From WJJR01 sp964440935 (GTDB lineage: Bacteria; Zixibacteria; MSB-5A5; WJJR01): 64,000 nucleotides of DNA. The translations under genes were made by a program, and so were the position numbers. The DNA lies in contig CAYTTY010000018.1 in the NCBI GenBank assembly GCA_964440935.1, positions 1-64,000 of the forward strand, in the 5' to 3' direction. Position 1 is the first letter of the stretch, and each line of letters opens with the position of its first letter. The notes under the pieces were generated by a model that saw only the letters and a program-made list of their open reading frames with translations, did no database searches and was not told the origin of the DNA. Shown here in pieces: positions 34,867-44,373 of this stretch.

Positions 34867-35343
34867 ATGGTTGTTGATCCCCAGAAACTGTCTGAACGCG
34901 CCTCACGGATAGGTATGGTGGTAAACCTGATGCTGCCCGCCGGCATCGCGTTGCTGGCGTTCGCGATTCACGCGTCGCGCCTCGTTCCTACCTGGGACAT
35001 GGCAACCGCCAGCCCGCCGGTTCCCTTTCTCGTCTGTGGAGCGTTGGCGCTGGGTGAACTGGTGGCAGCCTTCATTCTGAGGCGGCAGTTCTTCACCCGG
35101 CAGCGGGTAGAGCCGATTCGGCATGATCCGGCCGCAATCGATCAATGGCTGTTGAAATCGTCGATTATTATCTACGCGCTCGGCGCCTCACCGATCATCT
35201 ATGGCTCGATCCTCTACATCTTATCTGGTGATATACGCCAGCTGGCGTTCTTCGGGATGATCACCTTGCTGGCCTACCGCCTGTTCCATCCAACGGCGGA
35301 CCAGTTGGAGGACATTCTCAAAGCGCCGGAGACCGCCGCATGA
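34867..35343 (+). CDS. Four-helix integral membrane protein of unknown function
   Basis: A 158-residue protein with four predicted membrane helices: IGMVVNLMLPAGIALLAFAI, PFLVCGALALGELVAAFIL, IIIYALGASPIIYGSILYIL and QLAFFGMITLLAYRLF. The topology is short loop, cytoplasmic basic loop (RRQFFTRQRVEPIR), short loop. ATG 34867 has no strong ribosome site; a longer frame upstream is less plausible because it adds a hydrophilic leader. The stop overlaps the next start (ATGA). No family recognised. Confidence 0.6.
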   Translation: MVVDPQKLSERASRIGMVVNLMLPAGIALLAFAIHASRLVPTWDMATASPPVPFLVCGALALGELVAAFILRRQFFTRQRVEPIRHDPAAIDQWLLKSSIIIYALGASPIIYGSILYILSGDIRQLAFFGMITLLAYRLFHPTADQLEDILKAPETAA

Positions 35344-36044
35344 CCACACCTCAGAAGCCTAACGTATACGTTAACTGGGCCACGGCGGGCCGGATGGCCA
35401 CGATACTCCTGCTTTTGGTGGTCGTCGCCCATTGCTCGATCGAATCAGAGCGCCCCCAGACCATGCAGGAAAAGTACCAGCTTTCCGACGACGAAGCCTG
35501 GCTCTGGGAACAACTCTATGTAGCCGACGCCGAAACGACCGCCACGGTTTTCTGGAACCTCATCGGCCGGGGGCGATTCGACGAGGCGATGTTGATGATC
35601 AAGCGGTTCGATGATCGGCGGATGACTCGAATCTTTGAAGATAAAGTCGAAAATCTCTGGAGTGTGGCCTACCGCTGGCCGGCTGACGACTTGACCGAGG
35701 AACCGCCGTTCGAGCTGGGTAAGAGCGAGACAGTTGGCTTCCGCACTTGGGGTGAGTTGTGGCGAGGTGGCTTCCAACGTGCGGTCCTTTGCGAAGACAG
35801 TATCACCGTCTACTTCGTCTTCAATGGCTATTGGCAGACCGACAGCATCCCCCTCTACGCGGCGGTCTGTTGTGGCGACTTTGGGGAGCGATCTCCGCAG
35901 TGGCGTCCCTTCCCGATCACCGTCTTTTCCATCGACGAGTCGGAGCCGACTGAGAAAGTGTACGGCATGCCGGTTCGCTGTCGAACGCTCGATGAATTCT
36001 GCCAATTCCTCAGAACGCGCACTTACGGCACATTCGGGATTTAA
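35340..36044 (+). CDS. Membrane-anchored or lipoprotein-like protein of unknown function
   Basis: A 234-residue protein with an N-terminal hydrophobic segment ending in a Cys (MATILLLLVVVAHCSI), which could be a lipobox. The rest is soluble, acidic and Trp-rich, starting EKYQLSDDEAWLWEQLYVADAE, and contains cysteines in YAAVCCGDF and MPVRCRTLDEFCQFL. It is coupled by overlap to the preceding membrane protein gene. No domain recognised. Confidence 0.58.
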   Translation: MTTPQKPNVYVNWATAGRMATILLLLVVVAHCSIESERPQTMQEKYQLSDDEAWLWEQLYVADAETTATVFWNLIGRGRFDEAMLMIKRFDDRRMTRIFEDKVENLWSVAYRWPADDLTEEPPFELGKSETVGFRTWGELWRGGFQRAVLCEDSITVYFVFNGYWQTDSIPLYAAVCCGDFGERSPQWRPFPITVFSIDESEPTEKVYGMPVRCRTLDEFCQFLRTRTYGTFGI

Positions 36045-36050
36045 AAGACC

Positions 36051-36080
36051 CTGACAGACCCCCGGTCCACTCATTATATT
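36051..36080 (+). promoter_or_regulatory. Promoter of the tRNA-Ser gene
   Basis: CTGACA (36051-36056), an 18-base spacer, TATATT (36075-36080), followed by GG. The mature tRNA begins at 36087, only seven bases after the -10, so transcription would start at or next to the mature 5' end. Confidence 0.6.
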
Positions 36081-36086
36081 GGTTCC

Positions 36087-36173
36087 GGAGAGGTGCCGGA
36101 GCGGTCGAACGGGGCGGTCTCGAAAACCGTTGACCTCGCAAGAGGTCCGAGGGTTCGAATCCCTCCCTCTCCG
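36087..36173 (+). tRNA. tRNA-Ser, anticodon CGA
   Basis: An 87-base class II tRNA. The acceptor stem GGAGAGG (36087-36093) pairs with CCTCTCC (36166-36172) with discriminator G. The anticodon stem-loop is CGGTCTCGAAAACCG, giving anticodon CGA (reads UCG). A long variable arm (TTGACCTCGCAAGAGGTC) and the T-arm GAGGGTTCGAATCCCTC are present. CCA is not encoded. Confidence 0.96.
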
Positions 36174-36288
36174 TATTGAATTGCCAGCCGTACAGGTCGA
36201 ATCGGGGCGCGGGTCCGCTGCGACCGTCGGGAACCGGGAACACAGAAATCGTCTCTCCCCCACATTCCAATTCCCTACGGGCAATATC

Positions 36289-36317
36289 TTGATTATCGTT
36301 TTCAGGTTTTGTACCTA
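36289..36317 (+). promoter_or_regulatory. Putative promoter of the T6SS cluster
   Basis: TTGATT (36289-36294), a 17-base spacer, TACCTA (36312-36317). It is the best promoter-like pair between the tRNA gene and the first T6SS gene at 36392, giving a leader of about 70 bases. Confidence 0.45.
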
Positions 36318-36391
36318 ATGGCGCGAACGCCAACTGGAACCCGGCGCTCAGGGCACATGCCGGAGTACAACAAACGCGGCAGCGACACTGG

Positions 36392-37267
36392 ATGGAAGAC
36401 AACACCATGGATCAGGTCGTGTTCGACGGGGCACGTGACCTCTTGGACAAACTGGAGCAGGAGTGGGCTCCCGAGCCGGACGACAGCACCGGACCGCCCG
36501 ATCCTGTCCTGCGGCGGCAAATTGTCGAATTGCTGCGGTCCCGACTCAATCAGTCGAGTGCGTCCAAATCCGCCGCACCCAGGCCGGACATGTCAGATGC
36601 CCCATCAGTTCAACAGATCTCCCACGAGTATCTGACCCGATTGGCGCATTACTTCTCCGGCGAAGAGGTGACCTTCGATGATCCGGGGCAAATTCGCGCC
36701 TTTTGTGAGCGCATTCGGCGCTCAGTGATGATCATGGTCAACGAACTCCGCCAATTGCTCTCCGGACGCCGACATTTCCAGGAGGAGTTCTCGATGATCA
36801 GTTCACGGGTCTCCGACAATGATATCGGAGCCACCCGGATGATCCGGCGCGGCGACATCCACGGCGATCTCGGCAAATTTCTCTTCGATTGGCGTGGAGA
36901 AGAACAGTCCATACAACATACAAAAGCACTAGAGACCGCCATCGATGAATTGAAGCACCATCAAATGGCGCTGTTGAGCGGATTCCGGCACTCTCTGAAG
37001 GAGGGTACGCGGGCTGTTCTCGATGAAGTCTCACCGGAGATGATCGAAAAGGACGCCGGAGCCGGCGCCGCGAAGCTCAATCCGTTCCGGCACAAGGCCT
37101 GTTGGGAACGCTACTCCAAGCGCTTTGAGCAGATTATGGATGAGGATATAGGCTGGTACCAGGATCGCTTTCTGCGTGCGTTTCGCGAGGGATACCTCGA
37201 ATATATGTGGGGGGCAAAGGCAGAATCGGGGTCGGAGCAACCAGCCGGAGGAGACCATGGAGGCTGA
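36392..37267 (+). CDS. T6SS-associated TagH/ImpI C-terminal-type protein lacking an FHA domain
   Basis: A 291-residue cytoplasmic protein and first gene of the cluster. The C-terminal half matches the C-terminal domain of T6SS FHA proteins (TagH/ImpI/VasC): a helical run HHQMALLSGFRHSLKEGTRAVLDEVSPEMIE, then the signature LNPFRHKACWERYSKRFEQI and FLRAFREGYLEYM. The usual N-terminal FHA domain, with GR, SxxH and NG motifs, is absent; an unrelated charged segment of about 80 residues takes its place. In other systems TagH links phosphorylation to T6SS assembly. It overlaps tssJ by 11 bases. Confidence 0.75.
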   Translation: MEDNTMDQVVFDGARDLLDKLEQEWAPEPDDSTGPPDPVLRRQIVELLRSRLNQSSASKSAAPRPDMSDAPSVQQISHEYLTRLAHYFSGEEVTFDDPGQIRAFCERIRRSVMIMVNELRQLLSGRRHFQEEFSMISSRVSDNDIGATRMIRRGDIHGDLGKFLFDWRGEEQSIQHTKALETAIDELKHHQMALLSGFRHSLKEGTRAVLDEVSPEMIEKDAGAGAAKLNPFRHKACWERYSKRFEQIMDEDIGWYQDRFLRAFREGYLEYMWGAKAESGSEQPAGGDHGG

Positions 37268-37802
37268 ACACACAGTGAACACAAATCAGCAGTGGCGGCG
37301 TAATGCCCTGCGCTTGGGCGCAGCGTGGGGGTTAATTGTCTTGTTGTTTGCCATGTCCGGATGCGGCTGGATCTTCAAAAAGCGCGGCAAGGACATGACG
37401 ATAAACGTGGAAATCACCGGAACGGATTCTCTGAACCACGATGGCGAGAATGCGCAGGCGGTGGAAGTGCGGACCTATATTCTCAAGGACAGCCACCGCT
37501 TTAACGAATTCAACACACAGGTGTTCTTCAACCCCTTGTTCGACAAGCCGCGGCTCGATGAATTTTACAAGCAGGACACCCTCGCCACGTCGGTGGTGTA
37601 CCTCACGCCCGGGGAGACCAAAGAGGTGGAGATGATTATCCCGTACGCGTACGCGCGCGATACCAAACCGGAGTTCGCGGTGGTCGCCAATTTCTTTAAT
37701 CCTCCCCTGAATAAGACCGAACGATTGGCTTTTGAGATGCAAAAGAAGACCAGCCAGACCCTCCACATTACGGTCGGTAAGGACTGGGTCCAAAGAGACT
37801 AA
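37257..37802 (+). CDS. tssJ: T6SS outer-membrane lipoprotein TssJ
   Basis: A 181-residue lipoprotein (lipobox FAMSGC, Cys36) anchoring the T6SS membrane complex to the outer membrane by contacting TssM. TssJ/VasD features: after the Cys, MTINVEITGTDSLN (edge strand), AVEVRTYILKD, LATSVVYLTPGETKEVEM and YAYARDTKPEFAVVANF. ATG 37257 has CCGGAGGAG just upstream and overlaps the end of the TagH-like gene. Confidence 0.92.
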   Translation: MEAEHTVNTNQQWRRNALRLGAAWGLIVLLFAMSGCGWIFKKRGKDMTINVEITGTDSLNHDGENAQAVEVRTYILKDSHRFNEFNTQVFFNPLFDKPRLDEFYKQDTLATSVVYLTPGETKEVEMIIPYAYARDTKPEFAVVANFFNPPLNKTERLAFEMQKKTSQTLHITVGKDWVQRD

Positions 37803-37822
37803 CAACACGAGGCTCATCCCGA

Positions 37823-39184
37823 ATGGCGCAGTATCATCGAGTGCTCTGGAGTGAGGGACTCTTTCTCACCCAACATCATTTACAGCAGTTCGACACGTTC
37901 CATGTGTACGATCGCTCCTTCATGTCGCGATCGTTGGCGCCGTTCGCCTGGGGAGCGAGCCGTGTGGTCGTCGATCCGGAAGCGGTCAACAATCGTATCT
38001 TCGCACTCAGCGAATTTGAAGGGATCCTTCCCGACGGCACGACGATCCGGGCTCCCGCGGTCGATGATCCCCCCCCATCGCGGTCCTTCGAGGACCTCTT
38101 CGGTCCCACCGATGAAACGTTATCGGTGTACATCGCCTTGCCCCACCTGCGTTCCGGTTCGCCGGGAGTGCAGATGGATGAATCGGCCGATGGTCCCCCG
38201 ACTCGCTACCAGCGCGCCTTCACCACCGTGGCTGATGAGGTCACCGGTGAAAGCGAGCGCGAGATTCCATTCGCGAAGAAACGGCTCATGCTGTTGTTCG
38301 GCGGGGAGGATCTCGAGGGATTCGACACCATCAAGATTGCCGAAGTCGAGCGGACGCCCGAGGGCGCGACGCAATTGCGCGAACGGTACGCGCCGCCCCT
38401 GCTCAATGTTGGGGCGTCTGGCTGGCTGATGGCGCAGTTGCGCGGCATTTTGGAGTTGGCCTCCTCGCGCGTCGACAATCTGCTCGGCATGGTGCGCTAT
38501 CAGGATGAAACCGGCACCGAATTTTCGACTGAGGACTTTCCGCGTTACTTGCAGTTGATGACGCTCAATTCGCACATTCCGTATCTCACACAGGTGTTGC
38601 ACCAACCGAATGTCCATCCGTTTGCGGTGTTCAACGCCCTGTCGATGATGGCCGGCGCTTTGGCCGTGCGCGTTGCCAAGCACGCCCGCGAACTGCCGCC
38701 GTATCGGCACCATGAGTTGGGTCCGACATTTTCAACGCTGTTGCAGGTTCTGCGAGATTTGATTCCGTATCAGGGTCAAGATCCCCACCGGCGCATTGCG
38801 CTGCAACGGGTGGAGCCCTCGCGCTTCGAAGGCGAGATCACCGACCCGGACTTGCTGGAGAGTTTCGATTTCTACATTGGTGTCGCCGCCGACATGTCGG
38901 AGAGCGATATTGTCGCAGAGTTCCGCAAGCACGCCAAAGTGATTTCGCCGGAGCTGCTCGACAAGTTGATCGGCAGTGCGATTCCCGGCGCCAACGTGAT
39001 CTTCGTTCAATTGCCACCCGCGGCGATCCCGCGCAAGGCGGGGATGGTGTACTTCCGCATCGACCGACGTGGCGATCGATGGGAATTCATCCAGAAAGCG
39101 GCCAAGATTGGGATCTACGTGCCCGGGCAGAACTTTCCTGATCTCGACATTGAATGCGTGGCTGTTCCGCGCAGCAGAGCATAG
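37823..39184 (+). CDS. tssK: T6SS baseplate-membrane connector TssK
   Basis: A 453-residue cytoplasmic protein linking the baseplate to the TssJLM complex. The N-terminus has the TssK hallmark RVLWSEGLFLTQHHLQQFD and, further on, FAWGASRVVVDPEA and EGILPDGTTIRAP. The C-terminal domain ends with YVPGQNFPDLDIECVAVPR. Length is typical (about 440-450). The gene sits between tssJ and tssL, the normal order. Confidence 0.96.
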   Translation: MAQYHRVLWSEGLFLTQHHLQQFDTFHVYDRSFMSRSLAPFAWGASRVVVDPEAVNNRIFALSEFEGILPDGTTIRAPAVDDPPPSRSFEDLFGPTDETLSVYIALPHLRSGSPGVQMDESADGPPTRYQRAFTTVADEVTGESEREIPFAKKRLMLLFGGEDLEGFDTIKIAEVERTPEGATQLRERYAPPLLNVGASGWLMAQLRGILELASSRVDNLLGMVRYQDETGTEFSTEDFPRYLQLMTLNSHIPYLTQVLHQPNVHPFAVFNALSMMAGALAVRVAKHARELPPYRHHELGPTFSTLLQVLRDLIPYQGQDPHRRIALQRVEPSRFEGEITDPDLLESFDFYIGVAADMSESDIVAEFRKHAKVISPELLDKLIGSAIPGANVIFVQLPPAAIPRKAGMVYFRIDRRGDRWEFIQKAAKIGIYVPGQNFPDLDIECVAVPRSRA

Positions 39185-39238
39185 CGACCGTTTGACTGCT
39201 TGTGCATCAAGCACCATAGGGAATGAGGATGCCGACTC

Positions 39239-39925
39239 ATGGCACGTATACAAGACGCTCCACCGACCACGCTGACGGCCATGTCACGCCGTGCGTTGTC
39301 GATGATTCTGACGCTGTCGCAGGGGCAGGATCTCGGTGATCCCGCAAGCCTCCGGGAACGCGTCAAGGGGACATTCGAACAGTTTGAACGTGACGGACGC
39401 GAAGCCGGTCTCCTCTCCGAAGACATCCGTGCGGCCCGCTTCGCATTGGTGGCTTTTGTCGACGAGACCATTGCGAAATCGGACTGGTTTGGCAAACAAG
39501 AGTGGTCTAACCGTCCTCTGGCACTCGAATACTTCCAAACCAACAATGCCGGTGACGAGTTTTTCGACGAACTCGATAAGATTCGGTCGCGGCCGGACCT
39601 GAAAACCGACTTGCTTGAAATGTATTATCTCTGCCTGGCTCTGGGATTCGAGGGAAAGTATGCCCTTGCCGATCCGCGCCAAATGCTGGACTTGATCTCG
39701 TCGATTCGCAGCGACCTCGAACGCATTCGCGGCCGTGTTGTCGACCTGTCCCCACATTGGGAACCGCCCGAGTCCACGATGCAGCGGCTCCGGCGTGAGA
39801 TTCCCATGTGGATTGTCACCGCTGCCTGTCTGGTCGTGCTGTTCGTTGTCTTTGCCGTTCTGCGGTATGCATCGTTTTCGCATGCCGATGAGATGTCGGC
39901 CACCATTATCAATGCGCTGCGGTAG
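39239..39925 (+). CDS. tssL: T6SS inner-membrane protein TssL (DotU/IcmH family)
   Basis: A 228-residue protein. The cytoplasmic DotU domain has FALVAFVDETIAKSDWFGK, GDEFFDELDKI and LEMYYLCLALGFEGKYAL; the single C-terminal membrane helix is MWIVTAACLVVLFVVFAVL. There is no OmpA-like peptidoglycan-binding extension, so wall anchoring must come from elsewhere. It is followed by tssM. Confidence 0.96.
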   Translation: MARIQDAPPTTLTAMSRRALSMILTLSQGQDLGDPASLRERVKGTFEQFERDGREAGLLSEDIRAARFALVAFVDETIAKSDWFGKQEWSNRPLALEYFQTNNAGDEFFDELDKIRSRPDLKTDLLEMYYLCLALGFEGKYALADPRQMLDLISSIRSDLERIRGRVVDLSPHWEPPESTMQRLRREIPMWIVTAACLVVLFVVFAVLRYASFSHADEMSATIINALR

Positions 39926-39946
39926 GCGCGCCGAGGATACGATTTC

Positions 39947-42900
39947 ATGTTTGCCATGATCCTTCCCATATTGAAGTCTAAGCTCGCGGTCCTCGGGGCG
40001 GTCATCATCGTCTGTCTGCTGATTGCATTTGGTGGCCCCCGCATCATTGGACAGGAGTACAGACTGTACTGCTGGCTCGTCGCGGGGCTCATCCTGATCG
40101 GCTATCTCATCTACCTCGGCATCAAGAAGTGGCGAGCGAAGAAGAACGCGCGCATGCTGGAGGGATTCCTCAACCAGCAGGCTGATGATCAAATGGTCGC
40201 ACAGCCCGACATTCAGGATGAACTTGAGGCGATCAAGAAGAAGCTCAACGGCGCCATCCGCACACTGAAGAGTTCGCGCGTCGCCAAGGGACGCCGTGGC
40301 TCGGAAGCGCTCTACGTGCTCCCCTGGTACATGATCATCGGTCCGTCGGCCGCCGGCAAATCGACGGCAATTCGTAATTCCGGCCTGCATTTTCCTCCCG
40401 TCGATCCTGATTCTGACGATCCCGGTAAGATCAAAGGTCTCGGCGGTACACGGAACTGCGATTGGTGGTTCTCCAACGAGGGGATCATCATTGACACGGC
40501 GGGCCGCTATACACTGTCTCAGAACGTCCAGGAAGACCGCGAAGAGTGGCAGAGCTTTCTGGAGATGCTCCGCAAGGCGCGTCCGCGTGCACCGATCAAC
40601 GGTCTCATCCTTGCCATTTCGATGGATGAGTTGCTGCAGAAGGATGCCGATGCGCTCGATCAGCACGCCCGTGCGTTGCGCGCACGTGTCGACGAACTGA
40701 TCATGCGTTTGCAGATCATGTTTCCCATCTACGTCGTGTTCACGAAATGCGATTTGGTCTCCGGTTTTGTCGAATCGTTTTCCGATTTAAGTAAGGTCGA
40801 TCGGGAACAAGTCTGGGGTTTCACGCGCGAAAGTGAACCGGTTGGGAAGGATTTCGGCGCCGAGTTCGCCCGCGAGTTCGATCAATTGCAGGAGACGCTC
40901 GAACGGCGACGGATTACCAACCTGGAGAAGCAGACGCAGCCGGCCCGCAAGCGCGGCGTGTACATGTTCCCCGTCGAGCTGGGAGCCGCCCGCGAACAGT
41001 TGACCCAGTTCATGGACACGCTGTTCCGTCCCAATCCCTATCAGCAAAACCCTATTGTGCGCGGTGTGTATTTCACCAGCGGTACACAGGAAGGAACGCC
41101 GATTGCCCAAGTGATCGGCGCGATGAGCCGTGAGTTCGGTCTTCCCGGCGATCAGTTCCGGCAGGGCGAAGCGGTGCCGGAAACCAAGGCCTACTTTATC
41201 CGCGACTTGTTCCAGGAAATCATTCTCGCCGATGAGTCGATGGTGGCGCCGACCTCCAAAGCCTTTCGCCGCCGCCGGTGGTTGCGTGGATTGGCCATGG
41301 TCGGGCAGATCGTGGTCACCGGTCTGCTGATTTTGCTGTTGGCCCTGTCGTATGGAAACAATCGCCAACGCAACAAACGGCTTGCCCAGGAAACCGTGGA
41401 TGCGATCAATTCGACGCGTGCAGCATCGATGGGTTTCCAATGGGAATTGCTCGATTCGCTCGATCGTTTGCGCGAAGACCTCGAGCGGCGTGAGGCGAAT
41501 ACGCCACTGATGGCGCAATGGGGACTGCACAGCGGGGGGGTGGTCGAATCCGCCGCACGACAGGCGTTTTTTGAACGGTTTCACGATCTGCTGATTCTGC
41601 CGACCAAGAATCGATTGGAGACACAACTCAGCGCCACGTTCGACTGCGACGACGATTCGGTTTTCAAGAGTCAGTATGCGGCGTTTACCGCCTACCAGAT
41701 GCTGACACTGCCGTTCGATTCGGTGCCGCCGGCCACCGGTACCTTGAAGGAACGGATTCTCAATATTTGGATGAAGGACTCGATTCCTGAGAATTCCCGA
41801 ATCGACGTGCGGCATCAGATTCAGAATCAGGTGGATTACTACTGGGCGCATCGTTCGGATACCACGTTGCCGCCGATGCGCATCCATCCCAACAAAACGG
41901 TCGTGGCCCACGCCGAGCGCGAAACCGGTCGATGCTGGACACCGAACAAGTTGTTCATCACGATGATCGAAGATGTCAACGCGCTGGTTGGCGAGTTCCG
42001 CTACACCGACGCCACACGCTCATCGCGTGTCAGCGGCGGCACCGTCGAAGGCGCGTTTACCAAACAGGGCTGGGACGAGCACGTCAAGGGCCGGATTCAA
42101 GACATGCCGGACCGCATCGCCGCCGAACCGCAATTGCGCGATGCGTTTTCCGGATTCAGTCCCGAACGGATTCGCGAGTTGTTGTCCGATCTCTATGTCA
42201 ATGGATTCATCAGTGAATGGCGGGAGTTTCTCGCCAGTGGGGATGTGAGCAGTTATTACGATATGACCGAAGCATTCCAGGTGCTGGTCGAGCTCGGACA
42301 GGATCCGTCGCCCTTGGTCGAAGTGCTCAAGAAAGCCTATGAGCACTCGCGCATCACCAATCTGGAAGGCGATCCGTTCGCGCGCATCGAAGACGAATTC
42401 TACCGTCTGGGCGTGTTCCTCGGGCAGGAAGGCGGCGGCAGCTCAGACAACGCGGGGTACATGAAATATCTGGAGATCATCAACTCGTTGTCGTCGGATG
42501 TGCAGGACATCGAAGCGAAACTGGCCGGGGAAGCGCGCTGCGCGAACAACTTGCGTCAGTTCAAACAACGGGTTATCCGCGGCGAAAGCGACGTCAAGCA
42601 ACTCGTCCCCGGTTCAGGGGTGTCCAGTGTCGCGGTGTCGTTTCTGACGCAACCGCTGGCGCAAAGCTGGACCACCGCGCAACGCGGCGCCTGCGCGTGC
42701 CTTGAACGACAGTGGCAAACCCAGGTCTACGACGAATTCGAGCAGTTCTTGTCGACGAAGTATCCATTTAATCCATCCAGCGAATCCGATGTATCGATGG
42801 GCGAGTTGCAGTCGTTCTTCACCAGCGATTTCCGTTCGTTTGTGCGTGATGAAATGGAAGGCACCGACGATCTGTTCATCCCGGTCTCCGGTGAATTCCG

Positions 42901-43360
42901 GCAGGCGATGAACGCCGCCCAGCGCATTATCCAGGTGCTCAGTGGAGGAGCCGACAAGCTGCGTTTCACGCTTACGGCATCCGCTTCGAACATGAAGGAC
43001 ATTCGGTACCTGGACTTCCAATACGGCAGTGCTGCACCGTGGCGGTACGTAATGGGCCCTCCCGTATCCCGTGATTTCCGCTGGCCACCGGTCGGGACCG
43101 ACCGCGTCGAGATGCGGGTCGATCCGCGCGAGGGGGGCTACTATCAGCCGTTGGTGCGGACCGGGGACTGGTGCATCTTCCGCCTGCTCGACGCCGGGCG
43201 CCACGAGGGCGGCGGAACCTTTGCGTGGAACTTTGAAAGCTCGTCTGGCAATGCCCCAACACTCACGGCCCGTTTGACCCTGAGTGGCGGCGATCAGGCG
43301 TTCATTTTAGATGGGCACTTCACCATGTTCAAGTGCCCGGAGACAGTGTGTCAGAGATGA
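39947..43360 (+). CDS. tssM: T6SS inner-membrane ATPase-like protein TssM (IcmF)
   Basis: An 1137-residue protein. Two N-terminal membrane helices (about residues 13-29 and 42-58) precede a cytoplasmic P-loop domain with Walker A GPSAAGKST (132-140), IIIDTAGRYT and FTKCDLVSGF. A third helix (about 444-462, VGQIVVTGLLILLLALSYG) leads to a long periplasmic part that contacts TssJ. The C-terminal end is a beta-rich TssM-C domain. Length is normal, and the intact Walker A suggests nucleotide binding. Confidence 0.97.
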   Translation: MFAMILPILKSKLAVLGAVIIVCLLIAFGGPRIIGQEYRLYCWLVAGLILIGYLIYLGIKKWRAKKNARMLEGFLNQQADDQMVAQPDIQDELEAIKKKLNGAIRTLKSSRVAKGRRGSEALYVLPWYMIIGPSAAGKSTAIRNSGLHFPPVDPDSDDPGKIKGLGGTRNCDWWFSNEGIIIDTAGRYTLSQNVQEDREEWQSFLEMLRKARPRAPINGLILAISMDELLQKDADALDQHARALRARVDELIMRLQIMFPIYVVFTKCDLVSGFVESFSDLSKVDREQVWGFTRESEPVGKDFGAEFAREFDQLQETLERRRITNLEKQTQPARKRGVYMFPVELGAAREQLTQFMDTLFRPNPYQQNPIVRGVYFTSGTQEGTPIAQVIGAMSREFGLPGDQFRQGEAVPETKAYFIRDLFQEIILADESMVAPTSKAFRRRRWLRGLAMVGQIVVTGLLILLLALSYGNNRQRNKRLAQETVDAINSTRAASMGFQWELLDSLDRLREDLERREANTPLMAQWGLHSGGVVESAARQAFFERFHDLLILPTKNRLETQLSATFDCDDDSVFKSQYAAFTAYQMLTLPFDSVPPATGTLKERILNIWMKDSIPENSRIDVRHQIQNQVDYYWAHRSDTTLPPMRIHPNKTVVAHAERETGRCWTPNKLFITMIEDVNALVGEFRYTDATRSSRVSGGTVEGAFTKQGWDEHVKGRIQDMPDRIAAEPQLRDAFSGFSPERIRELLSDLYVNGFISEWREFLASGDVSSYYDMTEAFQVLVELGQDPSPLVEVLKKAYEHSRITNLEGDPFARIEDEFYRLGVFLGQEGGGSSDNAGYMKYLEIINSLSSDVQDIEAKLAGEARCANNLRQFKQRVIRGESDVKQLVPGSGVSSVAVSFLTQPLAQSWTTAQRGACACLERQWQTQVYDEFEQFLSTKYPFNPSSESDVSMGELQSFFTSDFRSFVRDEMEGTDDLFIPVSGEFRQAMNAAQRIIQVLSGGADKLRFTLTASASNMKDIRYLDFQYGSAAPWRYVMGPPVSRDFRWPPVGTDRVEMRVDPREGGYYQPLVRTGDWCIFRLLDAGRHEGGGTFAWNFESSSGNAPTLTARLTLSGGDQAFILDGHFTMFKCPETVCQR

Positions 43361-43373
43361 CGGACGACGGCTC

Positions 43374-44357
43374 ATGAGTCGAGGAAACATGCCGCCCGTG
43401 GGGCTCTTCGGGAAACTGCCTTCGCATCCCGATTTCATCCGACTCAATGCCGGCGGTCCGCTGGCGCGCACCATGGATGAATGGATGCAGGAAGGCATGT
43501 CGAATATGCGTCTGCAGGTGGGCGATGGATGGGAAACAATGTTTGATCGTGCGGCGCCGATCTATTTTGTCTACCGCGATAAGGACCCGTCCACGGCGCT
43601 GATTGGTGTCAGCCGCGCCAGTTACGATCGAACCGGCCGCCGCTATCCCTTCTCGGTGTTTGCCTATGCATACCTGGGCCGAAATGGGAGTGGAATCCAT
43701 GTAGCCCCGCAGGCGTTCGCGCCGTTTCTCAAGGCCGCCTATCGCATCATGACAACGAATTGCGTCGATGGAATCGACAATTCACGTGCGGCGCAGATCA
43801 TGAATCTGGCATCGGCGATACCGCAGAGCCTCACCGAGTACGAGAGTCGCTTTGACCGCTATTTGTCCGAGCTGACGATGGAATCGTTCTGGCTTGGTCT
43901 CTACGATGATTTTCTCGACCGCCGCAAGTACTTACTCATGAAGAATCTGTTTCGTACCTTGGCGCCACGGCGCGGACACGATCATAGCCGATTTACGTTC
44001 TCGTTGCATCTGCCCACAGCCGAGGCGATGGATATGGTGGTGCTGCAGACCGCAGTGTGGTACCAAATCTGCCGCTCAACTCTTGGTAATCAAGCGCTGG
44101 AGCGTTCGGCCATTTTTTGGAACGCTGAATCTCAACCACCGGCGCGGGGCTGTACGTTGTATTTCAATACACCCGCCCCGAAGAGTGTGATCAATCTGTT
44201 CGCTCCGGGCTGGGAAGATGGTTCGATGTTGTTTGTTGATCTCATGGGAGCGGAGAACATCGAAACGGCGCGCGACGAACTGGGCGCGCAGTTGGCCGGT
44301 GCATTGGATGACCGCACCAATACGATGAAGGACTTTATTCGGGCGATCGCCGCCTGA
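43374..44357 (+). CDS. tagF: T6SS accessory protein TagF (DUF2094/ImpM)
   Basis: A 327-residue protein. The TagF hallmark is at the N-terminus: PPVGLFGKLPSHPDFIRLNAG, followed by DEWMQEGMSNMR and LIGVSRASYDRTGRRYPFSVFAYA. TagF is reported to repress T6SS post-translationally, in some species by binding the FHA protein. ATG 43374 is chosen over an upstream in-frame codon that lies inside tssM. Confidence 0.93.
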   Translation: MSRGNMPPVGLFGKLPSHPDFIRLNAGGPLARTMDEWMQEGMSNMRLQVGDGWETMFDRAAPIYFVYRDKDPSTALIGVSRASYDRTGRRYPFSVFAYAYLGRNGSGIHVAPQAFAPFLKAAYRIMTTNCVDGIDNSRAAQIMNLASAIPQSLTEYESRFDRYLSELTMESFWLGLYDDFLDRRKYLLMKNLFRTLAPRRGHDHSRFTFSLHLPTAEAMDMVVLQTAVWYQICRSTLGNQALERSAIFWNAESQPPARGCTLYFNTPAPKSVINLFAPGWEDGSMLFVDLMGAENIETARDELGAQLAGALDDRTNTMKDFIRAIAA

Positions 44358-44373
44358 GGGATGGCAGGTACGT

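Noticed and set aside
39284..40666. A 460-codon open frame on the minus strand opposite tssL and tssM
   Set aside because: The plus strand encodes unmistakable TssL and TssM. The antisense product is His/Arg-rich low-information sequence with no family, typical of codon-bias shadows in GC-rich genes.
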